From Anaerolineaceae bacterium (GTDB taxonomy: Bacteria; Chloroflexota; Anaerolineae; Aggregatilineales; Phototrophicaceae): a stretch of DNA of 64,000 nucleotides. The translations under genes were made by a program, and so were the position numbers. The stretch spans positions 62,001 through 126,000 of the forward strand of contig NZXX01000010.1 in the NCBI GenBank assembly GCA_002702065.1, written 5' to 3'. The notes under the pieces were generated by a model. It ran no database searches. It was not told the origin of the DNA and saw only the letters and a list, made by a program, of their open reading frames with translations. Positions 1 to 8,904 of the stretch are shown piece after piece (the first letter of the stretch is position 1; the number at the start of each line of letters is the position of its first letter).

Positions 1-33
1 GAACTTGGTCTGGCAGTCAGGATGTCGCGCCGT

Positions 34-1515
34 TTAATTTTCCAGACGGTTCATTTCTGGCCGGTAGTCCCAGCGAATTGAGTCTGGTGGTTGAGTCTGT
101 TGGGCCCACTGCCGCAGAATATCGGTATCAGCCCGTTTTCGCGCCATTTTGCTCCGAATCGCATCCGGGTTCCATTCGGCCAGAACGCGTTCCGTCAACG
201 CATCCAGGATACTTTTACAAGCCGGGTCGGATGCTCGGTTGGTGAGTTCGTCGGGATCATCCTTCAAGTTGAAAAGCTGAGGTTCGTAGCCATGATAATA
301 AACCAGCTTCCACTCGTCTTTGCGGATCATGCGCAGAAAACATTCATCGGCTGGAACCGGGGCGAACTGATCCGAACAGTATTCGGAGAAGGCAATGTCC
401 TCCCAGTCGCCGTTCCCATGCAGCAGATCGAGCAGGCTGCGCCCTGGCGAGTTGGGCAGTTTGGGTGCGCCGAGGGCGTCCAGAATAGTGGCGTTGACAT
501 CCAGCGCGCTGACCACACGCTCGGAGCGCTGGTTCCCGGCAATCTGACCGGGCCATGAGATGATCAACGGCACTTTGACCGACTCTTCGTAAAAGACATG
601 TTTCCACCAGAGGCCATGCTCGCCGACCATATCCCCATGATCGGATGTGTACACAATGAGGGTGTTGTCGGCCAGACCATTTGCGTGCAAGGCGTCGATA
701 ATCTCGCCAATCATGGCATCAAAGCGCGTGACCAACCCCCAATATGCGGTGCGTGCCCGCAAAATTTCATCCTCCGAAACATCCGTGGCACCGGTATGTT
801 CGCGCCACTGGCGTATAAACGGGTGGTTTTCCTCGTCTAAGGCCCGGTTCTTGCGAGGCAGGGTCATTTGTTCACGATACAAGGCGTAATCGGCCTGACG
901 CGCGACATACGGCGGATGCGGTAGCATAAACCCGACTGTCAGCGAGAATGGCTCCAGGCTGTTCTGCCAGCGTTTTTGGGCCCCAAGCTGATTCAGGTAA
1001 TTAACCGTCGCTGCTGTGACATATTCATCGTGGACCTGATAGCCGGATTGTCCTGCCCCAGAGTTTTTCAGACTGATCCGGTCGGGACCAGCAGTGCCAT
1101 TCAGAACACCCCGATCAGGATTGGCGCCACCGATATAATTTGGGGAATGATCCCCAATCAGGCGCTCGCTGTAGCCATGCAACTGGTCCGGGCCGATTGA
1201 ATGCATGCGCCCAATCAGGACGGGATGATACCCGGCAGCCCCCATGCTGTGCGCCAGGGTGGGAATACCCGAGTCCAGCACATGTTCATTGGTCCATACT
1301 TCGTTCTGATAGGGATGCTGGCCCGTGAGCATGGACATGCGCGAGGGGACACAGATCGGTGAATTACAGTAGGTATTGGTGAACATCACACCACTTTGCG
1401 CCAGCTTATCCAGATTGGGTGTCTGCACCAGGGGGTCGCCATAACAGCCCGTCACGTACGGGTTATGCTGATCGGTATGAATGTAAAGCAAGTTTGGCCG
1501 CTGCGTATCAGTCAT
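34..1515 (-). CDS. Sulfatase (choline-/aryl-sulfatase-like)
   Basis: A type I sulfatase that should hydrolyse a sulfate ester using a formylglycine made from cysteine. The sulfatase signature CVPSR is at residues 55-59, followed by the usual LTG; early metal ligands are in the TDQH region (residues 14-17), and a late SDHGDMVGEHG block carries more metal ligands. No signal peptide is seen, so a cytoplasmic enzyme is likely. I chose ATG 1515 (493 aa), which has a GAGGAT Shine-Dalgarno upstream, over an in-frame start 18 codons earlier. It is the last gene of a sugar ABC importer operon on the same strand, which suggests the imported sugar is sulfated. The substrate itself cannot be read from the sequence. 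Confidence 0.9.
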   Translation of the reverse strand: MTDTQRPNLLYIHTDQHNPYVTGCYGDPLVQTPNLDKLAQSGVMFTNTYCNSPICVPSRMSMLTGQHPYQNEVWTNEHVLDSGIPTLAHSMGAAGYHPVLIGRMHSIGPDQLHGYSERLIGDHSPNYIGGANPDRGVLNGTAGPDRISLKNSGAGQSGYQVHDEYVTAATVNYLNQLGAQKRWQNSLEPFSLTVGFMLPHPPYVARQADYALYREQMTLPRKNRALDEENHPFIRQWREHTGATDVSEDEILRARTAYWGLVTRFDAMIGEIIDALHANGLADNTLIVYTSDHGDMVGEHGLWWKHVFYEESVKVPLIISWPGQIAGNQRSERVVSALDVNATILDALGAPKLPNSPGRSLLDLLHGNGDWEDIAFSEYCSDQFAPVPADECFLRMIRKDEWKLVYYHGYEPQLFNLKDDPDELTNRASDPACKSILDALTERVLAEWNPDAIRSKMARKRADTDILRQWAQQTQPPDSIRWDYRPEMNRLEN

Positions 1516-1595
1516 CAGAAGGACATCCTCTACAATCGAAATGAAAAGAGGTAGAGGCAACTGCCGCACGCCTCTACCCTGAAAAATGCAGATAT

Positions 1596-2879
1596 TTAAC
1601 CGTTGACCGCTTCTTCCAACCCTTCCATCATGAGTTCAACAGCGTCTTCCGGTGTGATCTCGCCCAGCAGGGTGCGCTGGAAAGCCGGAAGCACGACTGT
1701 TTGTTCCCAACCGGGGCCACCGGGGAAGGTGGTGGGCGGGCCAACCTCGTTCACGGTTGCCAGCGCAGCGGCGTACAGGGGGTTGGACTGCACGCGCTCA
1801 TCATCGGCGACCAGCGCAGAGGTGGGGAAGTAGCCGGTTTCTTCGAGGAATGTCACCTGTGTATCGACTTCAGCCCAATACGAGACCCATGCCCAGGCCG
1901 CCTCTTCGTTCTCCGGCTCTGGCATCGAGATACCATTGTAGCTGGGGGTTGCATTAGCGATCAGCCCGGCAGGACCAGCAGGCCGAATCGCGGTCATGAA
2001 GGTGCCTTCATCGCCCAGTACGGTGCGCATCTCCGCCAGTGAGCCGGTGTGATGCCAGAGCATGGCGGTCTGGTCGGTCTGGAAGGCTTCCATCAGCTGG
2101 CGGAAGCTGTCATCCACGACACTGGGTGGGACGACGCCGTGCACGGTGTGCAGGTCGGTGTACCAGCGCAAGCCTTCCACCGCCTTGTCGAAGTCCATGG
2201 CTGGCTGGCCGTTTTCATCCACAATCGGCGACCCGAATGCCTCGATGATCTGGGTGACGAATCCCTGACCACCGGAACCACCGCGCATCCCAAAGCCATA
2301 GCGGCCATTCGCGGGGTCGGTCAGGGCAATGGCGGCTTCGGTGAATTCCTCAAACGTGGTTGGCGGTTCGATGCCCGCTTCCTCGAACCAGTCCGCCCGG
2401 TAGTACATCCAGTCCACGAACATGAAGCTGGGCACGCCATAGATCCGTCCATCCAGCGTAGCGCCCGCCCAGCGATCCGCCGGAATTTTTTCCATCAGGT
2501 CGCTGTTTTCGACGCGCTCGGTCAGGTCCTGCAAACCGCCGACAGCCACCATATCCGGGACGCGGTCCGGCTGCACCATCGTCGTATCAGGGGCATCACC
2601 GCCCACGACGGACGTGGTGAACTTGGTCATGAAGTCGGCGTTGGGGATCGTCAGTGGGTTGACCGTGATGTCGGGGTACTGCTGGCGGAAATTCTCCAGA
2701 ACGACCTCAAAACCATCAAATACAAATTCCGCAATAAAGTTATGCCAGTAATCAATCGTGCCGGTTACGCCCTCCTGAGCCAGCAGGCGGGATGACGCTG
2801 GAAGGTACCCGCTTGCCAGCAAGCCAGCGCTGGCAGCAGCCGTACGTTTCAAAAAATCGCGGCGGGTAAGGTTTGCCAT
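1596..2879 (-). CDS. Sugar ABC transporter substrate-binding protein (family 1)
   Basis: Extracytoplasmic sugar-binding protein of ABC family 1 (MalE/UgpB-like), 427 aa, the usual length. The N-terminus has a twin-arginine type signal (TRRDFLKRTAAASAG) followed by a hydrophobic stretch, so it is probably exported folded by Tat and held at the membrane. The body has typical family features such as GTIDYWHNF at the start and a PSYNGISMPEPE hinge-region segment. It lies 75 bases after the permease genes and is preceded by a GGGAG ribosome binding site. It should capture the substrate for the two permeases; the following sulfatase hints at a sulfated sugar or oligosaccharide. Confidence 0.92.
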   Translation of the reverse strand: MANLTRRDFLKRTAAASAGLLASGYLPASSRLLAQEGVTGTIDYWHNFIAEFVFDGFEVVLENFRQQYPDITVNPLTIPNADFMTKFTTSVVGGDAPDTTMVQPDRVPDMVAVGGLQDLTERVENSDLMEKIPADRWAGATLDGRIYGVPSFMFVDWMYYRADWFEEAGIEPPTTFEEFTEAAIALTDPANGRYGFGMRGGSGGQGFVTQIIEAFGSPIVDENGQPAMDFDKAVEGLRWYTDLHTVHGVVPPSVVDDSFRQLMEAFQTDQTAMLWHHTGSLAEMRTVLGDEGTFMTAIRPAGPAGLIANATPSYNGISMPEPENEEAAWAWVSYWAEVDTQVTFLEETGYFPTSALVADDERVQSNPLYAAALATVNEVGPPTTFPGGPGWEQTVVLPAFQRTLLGEITPEDAVELMMEGLEEAVNG

Positions 2880-2954
2880 TTTATTTCTCCCTTATGCAAA
2901 TATATTTTTGGCAGGCACAAACGGGTTGTGGTTCATGTCAATAAGTGACCTCCT

Positions 2955-3806
2955 TTATCCTTTGACCGCGCCCTGCATCAAGCCACGCACCAGCGATTTC
3001 TGGGCGAGAACAAAGAATACAATGATCGGCGCAATGCTGATGATGCCGCCCGCACTCAGGAGCCCCCAGGGCAGGTTGAACTCGCCGCCGACCAGCAAAT
3101 GTAAACCGACGGGCCAGGTCTGTGCGCTCTCGCTGCTCGTGAACATCAGGGCGAACAGGAACTCGTTCCAGGAAGCGATGGCTGTCAAAACGGCGGTAGC
3201 GGCGACACCGGGCGCGGCCAGCGGCAGCACCACGCGGATAATCGCTCCGGCACGTGTCGCCCCATCGATGCGGGCTGCTTCTTCCAGGTCAGGTGGGATG
3301 GCATCAAAGAAGCCTTTGAGCATCCAGGTTGCAATCGGCAGCAGGAACGTGGTATAGGCCAGCGCCAGCCCCAGCCGTGTGTTGAGCAAATTGAGATTGC
3401 GCATGATGATAAACAGGGGAATCAGCATGAGGACCATCGGAAACATGCGAATGAGAAGAAAGCCAACCATCATGCTGTTGCGGCCCGGAAACCGGTAACG
3501 TGAAAAAGCATAAGCGGCGCATGCGCCCACGATCAGACAGATGCTGACGGTCAGGGCGGTTACGATAATGCTGTTGCCGAATAACGTGATAAACGATTTT
3601 CGGCTCCACAGTTCGACATAGTTCTCAAACGTGGGGTTGTGGGGAATGTACTGAAGATTGGCCGTGACCACATCTTCATTGCGCTTAAGCGATGTGAGGA
3701 ATGTCCACACGACCGGGAACACTGAGAACACGCCGACGAACGCAAGAATTGAATAGGTAAGCACATCGTACAGGCGCTGCATGGTCTTATAAGAACGGAT
3801 CATCAT
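2955..3806 (-). CDS. Sugar ABC transporter permease (MalG-type)
   Basis: Inner-membrane permease of a CUT1-type sugar importer, 283 aa with about six membrane helices. The cytoplasmic EAA loop that docks the ATPase is visible as EEAARIDGATRAG followed by VLPLAAPG. The start codon directly abuts the stop of the upstream permease, so the two are almost certainly translationally coupled; a second in-frame ATG one codon later (3803) is an alternative start. It pairs with the MalF-type gene and the binding protein. No ATPase gene is present in this operon, so a shared MsmK/MalK-like ATPase encoded elsewhere is expected. Confidence 0.93.
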   Translation of the reverse strand: MMIRSYKTMQRLYDVLTYSILAFVGVFSVFPVVWTFLTSLKRNEDVVTANLQYIPHNPTFENYVELWSRKSFITLFGNSIIVTALTVSICLIVGACAAYAFSRYRFPGRNSMMVGFLLIRMFPMVLMLIPLFIIMRNLNLLNTRLGLALAYTTFLLPIATWMLKGFFDAIPPDLEEAARIDGATRAGAIIRVVLPLAAPGVAATAVLTAIASWNEFLFALMFTSSESAQTWPVGLHLLVGGEFNLPWGLLSAGGIISIAPIIVFFVLAQKSLVRGLMQGAVKG

Positions 3807-4778
3807 TTAAGCCCTGTCTACACCCGACACACGAAGATAAATCATGGTGAATACCATCAGGATCAGCAGCATAACCACCGAGATTGCCGCCGCGTAACCG
3901 AAGTCAAACGAGGCGTAGGCTGTTTGGAAGGCAAAGAAGGACAGCACATGCGTTGCCAGCCCCGGTCCGCCACCGGTCAGGATAATCATCAGATCGGGCG
4001 AGTTGACGACGCCGATGGTACGCAGCGTGACCGACACGACGATCACCGGCATGAGCAGCGGCACCGTAATGTGGCGGAACTTGTGCCAGGCATTGGCACC
4101 ATCGACACTGGCCGCCTCGTACAATTCTTCTGAGACCGCCTGTAACCCGGCCAGCAGCAGCAGCGCAAAGAAGGGAAATCCGCGCCATAAACCGACGACC
4201 AGCAGGGAGAACATCGCTGTGTCTGGTTGAGCGAACCAGGGATGATAGGACTCCAGGATGCCCAGGCGAACCAATATGTCGTTGATGACGCCCAAACGGG
4301 AATCCAGCAGCAGCGCCCACATGTGCCCCGCCACGACGGAGGGCATAAACCAGGGCATGAGGATAACGGTACGTACAATGCTGGCACCGCGGATCGCCCG
4401 CTTGAGGGCCAGCGCCGTGATCAACCCCAGTGTGAACGGGCCGATGACGTTGAATACACCAAATATGATTGTGTTTTTGAGGGAAATCCAGAACACATCA
4501 TCCGCGAACAGATCGACGTACTGCTTGAGGCCCACATAGGGCTGACCCAACTGCGGCCTGAGCAGCTTGTATTCATGGAAGCTCAGCCGAATGCCGGAGA
4601 ATACCGGGTAGAAAATGACGACCGAGATCAGGAGCAGACCTGGCACGAGCATCAGATAGGCCCAGTACCGAGTCTCGGATATGCTGCCGATGACCGGTAA
4701 GGGATTCAGCCAGCGAGGATAGAGTGCCAGAATGGACTGGAGTTTGGTTTGTAATTTCGACGGCATTGCTTCAGACAT
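3807..4778 (-). CDS. Sugar ABC transporter permease (MalF-type)
   Basis: Partner permease of the same CUT1 importer, 323 aa from the chosen ATG at 4778. That start has GAGGTG six bases upstream; an in-frame GTG at 4787 overlaps this Shine-Dalgarno itself and is therefore unlikely. Hydrophobic segments consistent with six or more helices are seen, starting at YWAYLMLVPGLLLI. The EAA loop reads YEAASVDGANAWHKF with VPLLMPV after it. Its stop codon abuts the start of the next permease. Gene order is regulator, MalF-type, MalG-type, binding protein, sulfatase, all on one strand, which supports a single transcript from the promoter at 5638-5666. Confidence 0.93.
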   Translation of the reverse strand: MSEAMPSKLQTKLQSILALYPRWLNPLPVIGSISETRYWAYLMLVPGLLLISVVIFYPVFSGIRLSFHEYKLLRPQLGQPYVGLKQYVDLFADDVFWISLKNTIIFGVFNVIGPFTLGLITALALKRAIRGASIVRTVILMPWFMPSVVAGHMWALLLDSRLGVINDILVRLGILESYHPWFAQPDTAMFSLLVVGLWRGFPFFALLLLAGLQAVSEELYEAASVDGANAWHKFRHITVPLLMPVIVVSVTLRTIGVVNSPDLMIILTGGGPGLATHVLSFFAFQTAYASFDFGYAAAISVVMLLILMVFTMIYLRVSGVDRA

Positions 4779-4844
4779 CAATAACACCTCACTACTATCA
4801 AATAACGCCCTAAGTTCAGTATTTTGTGCTTCGATCAGCAGTTA

Positions 4845-5585
4845 TCAGGTATCGGCGCCCCCATTCGCTGCCAGGTTTCGATGACCTTCTTCAGAGTGTG
4901 CCAGATGAACCAGCATCGCTGCCTGAGCCGCTTCGGGATCGCGCTGCTTCAGGGCATTCAAGATGACCTGATGATCGTTTGTTGGGGTCGTCACCGTGCC
5001 GCGCATCCGCATAATCTTTTTGCGGTACTCCACGCTGACGAGTTCCGCGACCACGTTGACGAATTGGGCTAACAGGGGATTGCGCGAGGCTGTGGCAATG
5101 ATCTTGTGGAAAGCACGGTCCAGCGCATAGGCGTCGCTGTGCCGGCTCTCGGCATCCGCAAGGGCCATTTTTTCCAGACAACTTTCCATTTCTGCCAGTT
5201 CGTCGTCCGTAATTCGCTCTGCGGCCAGCGCGATGGCTGCCAGTTCAATCGCCCGCCGAGCCTCATAGAGCTGCGAGATCGACGCCGGATCGAGGAAATA
5301 GACAAACTCCAGATGTTCAACCAGGCTCGCGGCTGACAGGGAACTCACGTATGCGCCTGATCCGGGGCGGATGTCGATGACATTCATCGAGGCTAATGCA
5401 CGAAGGGCGGAGCGCACGGTGGGCCGGCCCACCTGCATTTGGGTGGCCAGCTCACGCTCGGATGGCAACTTTTCCCCCGGGACAAGCTGACCATCTTTGA
5501 TCAGCTTGAGAATGTCCTCGACGATGAGGTCAGGCAGCACGGCTTTCTTATACGAAATAAATTTCATAGCCTGCGAATGTGTCAT
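4845..5585 (-). CDS. GntR/FadR-family transcriptional regulator
   Basis: DNA-binding regulator with an N-terminal GntR winged helix-turn-helix (EKLPSERELATQMQVGRPTV) and a C-terminal all-helical FCD ligand domain, in which candidate metal-binding acid and histidine residues lie in AFHKIIATA, TNDHQ and the C-terminal MLVHLAHS segment. The in-frame open frame reaches 5666, but a consensus promoter occupies 5638-5666, so the start must be downstream. ATG 5585 (246 aa) is used; ATG 5567 is equally possible, and neither has a good Shine-Dalgarno. It is the first gene of the sulfatase/sugar importer operon, and a FadR-type palindrome covers the predicted transcription start, so it probably represses its own operon until the sugar or a breakdown product binds. 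Confidence 0.9.
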   Translation of the reverse strand: MTHSQAMKFISYKKAVLPDLIVEDILKLIKDGQLVPGEKLPSERELATQMQVGRPTVRSALRALASMNVIDIRPGSGAYVSSLSAASLVEHLEFVYFLDPASISQLYEARRAIELAAIALAAERITDDELAEMESCLEKMALADAESRHSDAYALDRAFHKIIATASRNPLLAQFVNVVAELVSVEYRKKIMRMRGTVTTPTNDHQVILNALKQRDPEAAQAAMLVHLAHSEEGHRNLAANGGADT

Positions 5586-5614
5586 TCTATTCAGCAACAC
5601 GCGGTAATGTGGCA

Positions 5615-5631
5615 AACTGGTAAGACCAATT
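5615..5631. promoter_or_regulatory. FadR/GntR-type operator palindrome
   Basis: The 17-base site AACTGGTAAGACCAATT contains the perfect half sites TGGT and ACCA three bases apart, with AA/TT flanks. It closely resembles the FadR-subfamily consensus as I recall it (TGGTNNNACCA core). It sits immediately downstream of the -10 box of the promoter at 5638-5666, overlapping the predicted +1 of the minus-strand transcript, where a bound repressor would block initiation. The GntR-type gene just downstream is the obvious ligand. I did not find another copy near the permease or binding-protein genes. Confidence 0.7.
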
Positions 5632-5637
5632 CTTGCA

Positions 5638-5666
5638 ACAATAAACGATTTACGGATGGCTGTCAA
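5638..5666 (-). promoter_or_regulatory. Sigma70-type promoter of regulator/sugar importer operon
   Basis: On the minus strand TTGACA (5661-5666) is followed after exactly 17 bases by TATTGT (5638-5643). The -35 box is a perfect consensus match. The predicted start near 5631 gives a leader of about 45-65 bases before the regulator start codon and rules out the longer regulator frame. Confidence 0.75.
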
Positions 5667-5777
5667 ATTGTTGAAGGAAGGCGGCTACTGACGCTTGTTG
5701 AGTGGGCGCGGAAAAACGCAGCCAGCATATCAAACACAGCGTATCAATACGCCAGAGCAGAGATTTGTGGACAGCTG

Positions 5778-6632
5778 CTAGCGGGTGGGTTTGATTGCCG
5801 AAATCACGATCAGGTCTTTTTGCAGGCTGTTGGCACCACCCAGCGATGAATAGAACTGAATATCGTTGAAGCCGCTTTCGCGCAGCAGCGATCGGTATTC
5901 GTCATCGGTGTAGGCCTGCATACTGCTGGCGTGGCGCGTTACCTGAAGCTCATCGTCATCCACGACGATGATAAAGTAGCGCTCGATGGTCGCCTGTAGA
6001 ACTTCGTGCCACAGGTGTTCGTGCAGAACGATGTGCGGTTCTTCGGCAAACAGCCCGCCGTTGGAGCCGTACCACAGGGTAGGGCGTTGGCCGATGTCGT
6101 GGATGGCGGCATAGGGGTGCGGTTCGAGCAGGAGCACGCCGCCGGGGTTCAGCGCGGCATAGGCTTTCTCGACAATGCGCCGGGCATCGGCTGGTTTAAA
6201 GACATTGAACTCGCCGAAAATCAGCATGACCAGATCATAACCGGAATCGAAAGTGGCTTCGCGCAGGTCGACTTGCTCGTAGGTGCAGTTCAAATGCTGG
6301 TCCTCGGCCTGTTGGCGGGCATAGGCGATGGACGCGGGTGAAAAATCCAGCCCGGTGCAGGTGTGGCCCAGCGCAGCCAGACGCATGGTATATAACCCCG
6401 GCCCGCAGCCCAGGTCCAGCACGCGGGATGGCTGACCCTTCAACAGATGGGTGTGTATCCACTGGACCTGGTCGTCGATGATGGATGAACGGCGGCTGGC
6501 GGCATCGTGGGCCTGCGAGAGATGCTCCTTTAACATGCGCGCGCTGAATGCCGGGTCGTTCCAGGGGATTTTCTCGCCTTCTGCCCAGGGTTCCGGGTTC
6601 GCGGCACGTTGAATAATTTCCAGCAAGTTCAT
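5778..6632 (-). CDS. Class I SAM-dependent methyltransferase
   Basis: Predicted small-molecule methyltransferase, 284 aa from ATG 6632. The SAM-binding motif I is VLDLGCGPGLYTMRLAALGH, followed by an acidic motif near GLDFSPASIAYA and a post-motif LNPGGVLLLEPH. The N-terminal helical cap (EIIQRAANPEPW) is typical of a group of methyltransferases from environmental bacteria. Translation could begin 20 codons earlier at 6692, but neither site has a strong Shine-Dalgarno, and the shorter start gives the common N-terminus. It is transcribed away from rarA, with the rarA promoter between them. The substrate is unknown. Confidence 0.85.
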   Translation of the reverse strand: MNLLEIIQRAANPEPWAEGEKIPWNDPAFSARMLKEHLSQAHDAASRRSSIIDDQVQWIHTHLLKGQPSRVLDLGCGPGLYTMRLAALGHTCTGLDFSPASIAYARQQAEDQHLNCTYEQVDLREATFDSGYDLVMLIFGEFNVFKPADARRIVEKAYAALNPGGVLLLEPHPYAAIHDIGQRPTLWYGSNGGLFAEEPHIVLHEHLWHEVLQATIERYFIIVVDDDELQVTRHASSMQAYTDDEYRSLLRESGFNDIQFYSSLGGANSLQKDLIVISAIKPTR

Positions 6633-6745
6633 GAGCCCATCGTTTTCTCTGAGTAGACAGTCAATTACGGTTGACGTTACACTGCCCGACATTGTGACGC
6701 ATTCTACCGCGCTTGTGCAAACGTACTATCGAGCCACCCGTCATA

Positions 6746-6774
6746 TTGACCACTTGTTCGCCGTCTGCGATACT
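6746..6774 (+). promoter_or_regulatory. Sigma70-type promoter of rarA
   Basis: TTGACC (6746-6751), 17-base spacer, GATACT (6769-6774). The predicted transcription start near 6781 leaves a 26-base leader before ATG 6807 and excludes an in-frame TTG at 6774 as translation start, because that codon begins at the last base of the -10 box. Confidence 0.6.
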
Positions 6775-6806
6775 TGACGGAGTGCACAACAAACGAAAGT
6801 TCCCGC

Positions 6807-8033
6807 ATGAGCAACGCTTCCTCTCAGCCACTGGCAGACCGGCTGCGCCCCGAAACCCTCGATGACTTTGTCGGGCAGCGCCACCTGACGGCACCGGGCA
6901 AACCCCTGTATCAGGTTATTAAAAATAATCGCGTCCATTCGATGATTTTGTGGGGGCCGCCGGGCGTGGGCAAAACGACTCTGGCGCGCATCATCGCTCA
7001 CCAGACCGGACGCCCGTTTTTTGCGCTGTCGGCGGTGGCGGCGGGCAAAAGCGACGTGCGCGAAGTAATCGAACAGGTGCAGGCCCGCACATCGGCCCAG
7101 CCCGGTTTGTTCGATGCACTGGAAGAACGCCCGGATCAGCGCGGGGCGATTTTGTTCCTCGATGAAATTCACCGCTTCAACAAGGCCCAGCAGGATTATC
7201 TGCTGCCTTATGTCGAGGACGGCACCATTATCCTGATCGGCGCGACGACGGAGAACCCCAGCTTCGAGGTGATTTCGGCGCTGCTGTCGCGGTCGCAGGT
7301 GTTTGTGCTGGAAGCGCTGACGCTAGACGACATCCGGACGATATTACAGCGCGGGGCTGATGTACTGGGGATACAGATCGCAGCCGAGGCGCTGGACTTT
7401 CTGGCGGAATATGCCGGGGGTGATGCGCGCAAGTCACTCAATTTGCTGGAATCCGCCGCCCAGCTTTACGGCGATGCCGGTGAGATCACCGTCGATCATC
7501 TGAAGGACGCGCTGCAATCGAAGCACCTGCGTTATGACAAGGCGGGTGAGGAACACTACAACACGATCAGCGCCTATATCAAGAGTATGCGCGCCAGCGA
7601 TGTCAACGCCGCCCTGTATTATCTGGCGCGTATGGTCAGCGCCGGGGAAGACCCGCTGTTTATCGCCCGGCGAATGGTCATCTTCGCCAGCGAGGATATC
7701 GGCATGGCCCAGCCAACCGCGCTGGTGGTCGCCAACGAGGTCTTCCGCGCCTGCGAGACGATTGGCTACCCGGAATGCCAGATCAACCTGGCGCATGGTA
7801 CGGCTTATATGGCGCTGGCCCCCAAGAGCCGGGCGTCGTGTGATGCCTTTTTCGCCGCGCTGGAAGATGCGCAGAAGTTTGGCAATCTGCCGATTCCGAT
7901 GAAGCTGCGCAACGCGCCAACCAAACTCATGAAGGAACTGGGGTATGGCCAGGACGATGGCAAAGAATCTCGTTTGCCGGAGCAGTTGAAGAACCGCCGG
8001 TATTATCCCGATCACAATAGCACGCAGGACTAA
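6807..8033 (+). CDS. rarA: Replication-associated recombination protein RarA (MgsA) AAA+ ATPase
   Basis: AAA+ ATPase related to clamp loaders and RuvB that acts at stalled replication forks and single-stranded gaps. Walker A is GPPGVGKTTLA, Walker B FLDEIHRFNKAQQ, and sensor 1 lies in IGATTENPSFEV. The opening LADRLRPETLDDFVGQRHL is the typical RarA start. The C-terminal half (EEHYNTISAYIKSMRASD, then GEDPLFIARRMVIFASEDIG) is the tetramerisation region of the family. Length is 408 aa, slightly shorter than the E. coli protein. Start ATG 6807 is chosen because the upstream TTG overlaps the promoter. A methyltransferase follows 49 bases downstream on the same strand. Confidence 0.95.
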   Translation: MSNASSQPLADRLRPETLDDFVGQRHLTAPGKPLYQVIKNNRVHSMILWGPPGVGKTTLARIIAHQTGRPFFALSAVAAGKSDVREVIEQVQARTSAQPGLFDALEERPDQRGAILFLDEIHRFNKAQQDYLLPYVEDGTIILIGATTENPSFEVISALLSRSQVFVLEALTLDDIRTILQRGADVLGIQIAAEALDFLAEYAGGDARKSLNLLESAAQLYGDAGEITVDHLKDALQSKHLRYDKAGEEHYNTISAYIKSMRASDVNAALYYLARMVSAGEDPLFIARRMVIFASEDIGMAQPTALVVANEVFRACETIGYPECQINLAHGTAYMALAPKSRASCDAFFAALEDAQKFGNLPIPMKLRNAPTKLMKELGYGQDDGKESRLPEQLKNRRYYPDHNSTQD

Positions 8034-8082
8034 GCCGCGCATGCCGCATGTCCTGCCACTTGCCCAGTGAGGAGAATGGACC

Positions 8083-8772
8083 ATGCACCCCTGGACATAC
8101 GACGAATTTAAGCATATCGGCGTTGATTTCGCTGACCCACAGCAGGTCGCCCGCTATGATGCGCGGCAGCGGACCAGCATTGAACGGCAGCAGCAGCTTG
8201 TTGAGCGTCTGCGTATTACGCGCGATGATCTGGTGATCGAGTTTGGGCCGGGGACAGGTGCATTTTCAATCGCCGCCGCGATGGCTGGCGCACAGGTTAT
8301 CGCCGTCGATATTTCCGAATCCATGCTGGATTATGCCAGTCGCAAAGCTGCGGAGATGGGGTTGGCGACTATCGAGTTTGTTCACAGCGGTTTTCTCGCT
8401 TACCAGCATCAGGGCCAGCCAGCGGATTTTATCGTCACACAATTTGCGTTTCATCATCTGCCGGACTTCTGGAAAGCGGTCGCTGTACGGCATTTTCATG
8501 ATTTGCTGAAGCCGGGTGGCCATTTCTTTCTGCGCGACGTGGTGTTCTCGTTCGATCCATCGGATTATGAGGCGGCTATCCAGCAGTGGATCGACGAAAT
8601 TGCCAGTGAAAATGGGGATAGCTTTTCCCGTGCGGATTTTGAAATGCACGTCCGCGATGAGTACAGCACGTATGGCTGGATACTGGAAGGCATGTTACAG
8701 CGGGCCGGGTTTACGGTGGATGCTACCTATACCACGCCGACGTACGCGGAATATGACTGCGTCCGGGGGTGA
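8083..8772 (+). CDS. SAM-dependent methyltransferase
   Basis: Class I methyltransferase of 229 aa. The glycine-rich SAM motif is VIEFGPGTGAFSIAAAMAGA, followed by VIAVDISESMLDYA with the acidic residue that contacts the ribose. The later motif LLKPGGHFFLRDVVFS is typical of UbiE-like small-molecule methyltransferases. AGGAGAATGGACC precedes the ATG, giving a convincing ribosome binding site. It starts 49 bases after rarA and may be co-transcribed, although a functional link is not apparent. The substrate cannot be deduced. Confidence 0.87.
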   Translation: MHPWTYDEFKHIGVDFADPQQVARYDARQRTSIERQQQLVERLRITRDDLVIEFGPGTGAFSIAAAMAGAQVIAVDISESMLDYASRKAAEMGLATIEFVHSGFLAYQHQGQPADFIVTQFAFHHLPDFWKAVAVRHFHDLLKPGGHFFLRDVVFSFDPSDYEAAIQQWIDEIASENGDSFSRADFEMHVRDEYSTYGWILEGMLQRAGFTVDATYTTPTYAEYDCVRG

Positions 8773-8904
8773 AGCGCTGGAAGGTGCAGTGTGGGGATGA
8801 CAGGTTTTGTCAGCCCGCACACCGCACACAACGCATTTACCGAATGCTCAACATCAGCATAGCACATCCGGGCAGCGTTGTGCCAGATTGTGCCGCACCG
8901 AAAA

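Noticed and set aside
6774..6806. Upstream TTG start for rarA
   Set aside because: The codon begins on the last base of the predicted -10 box, and the family start begins at ATG 6807.
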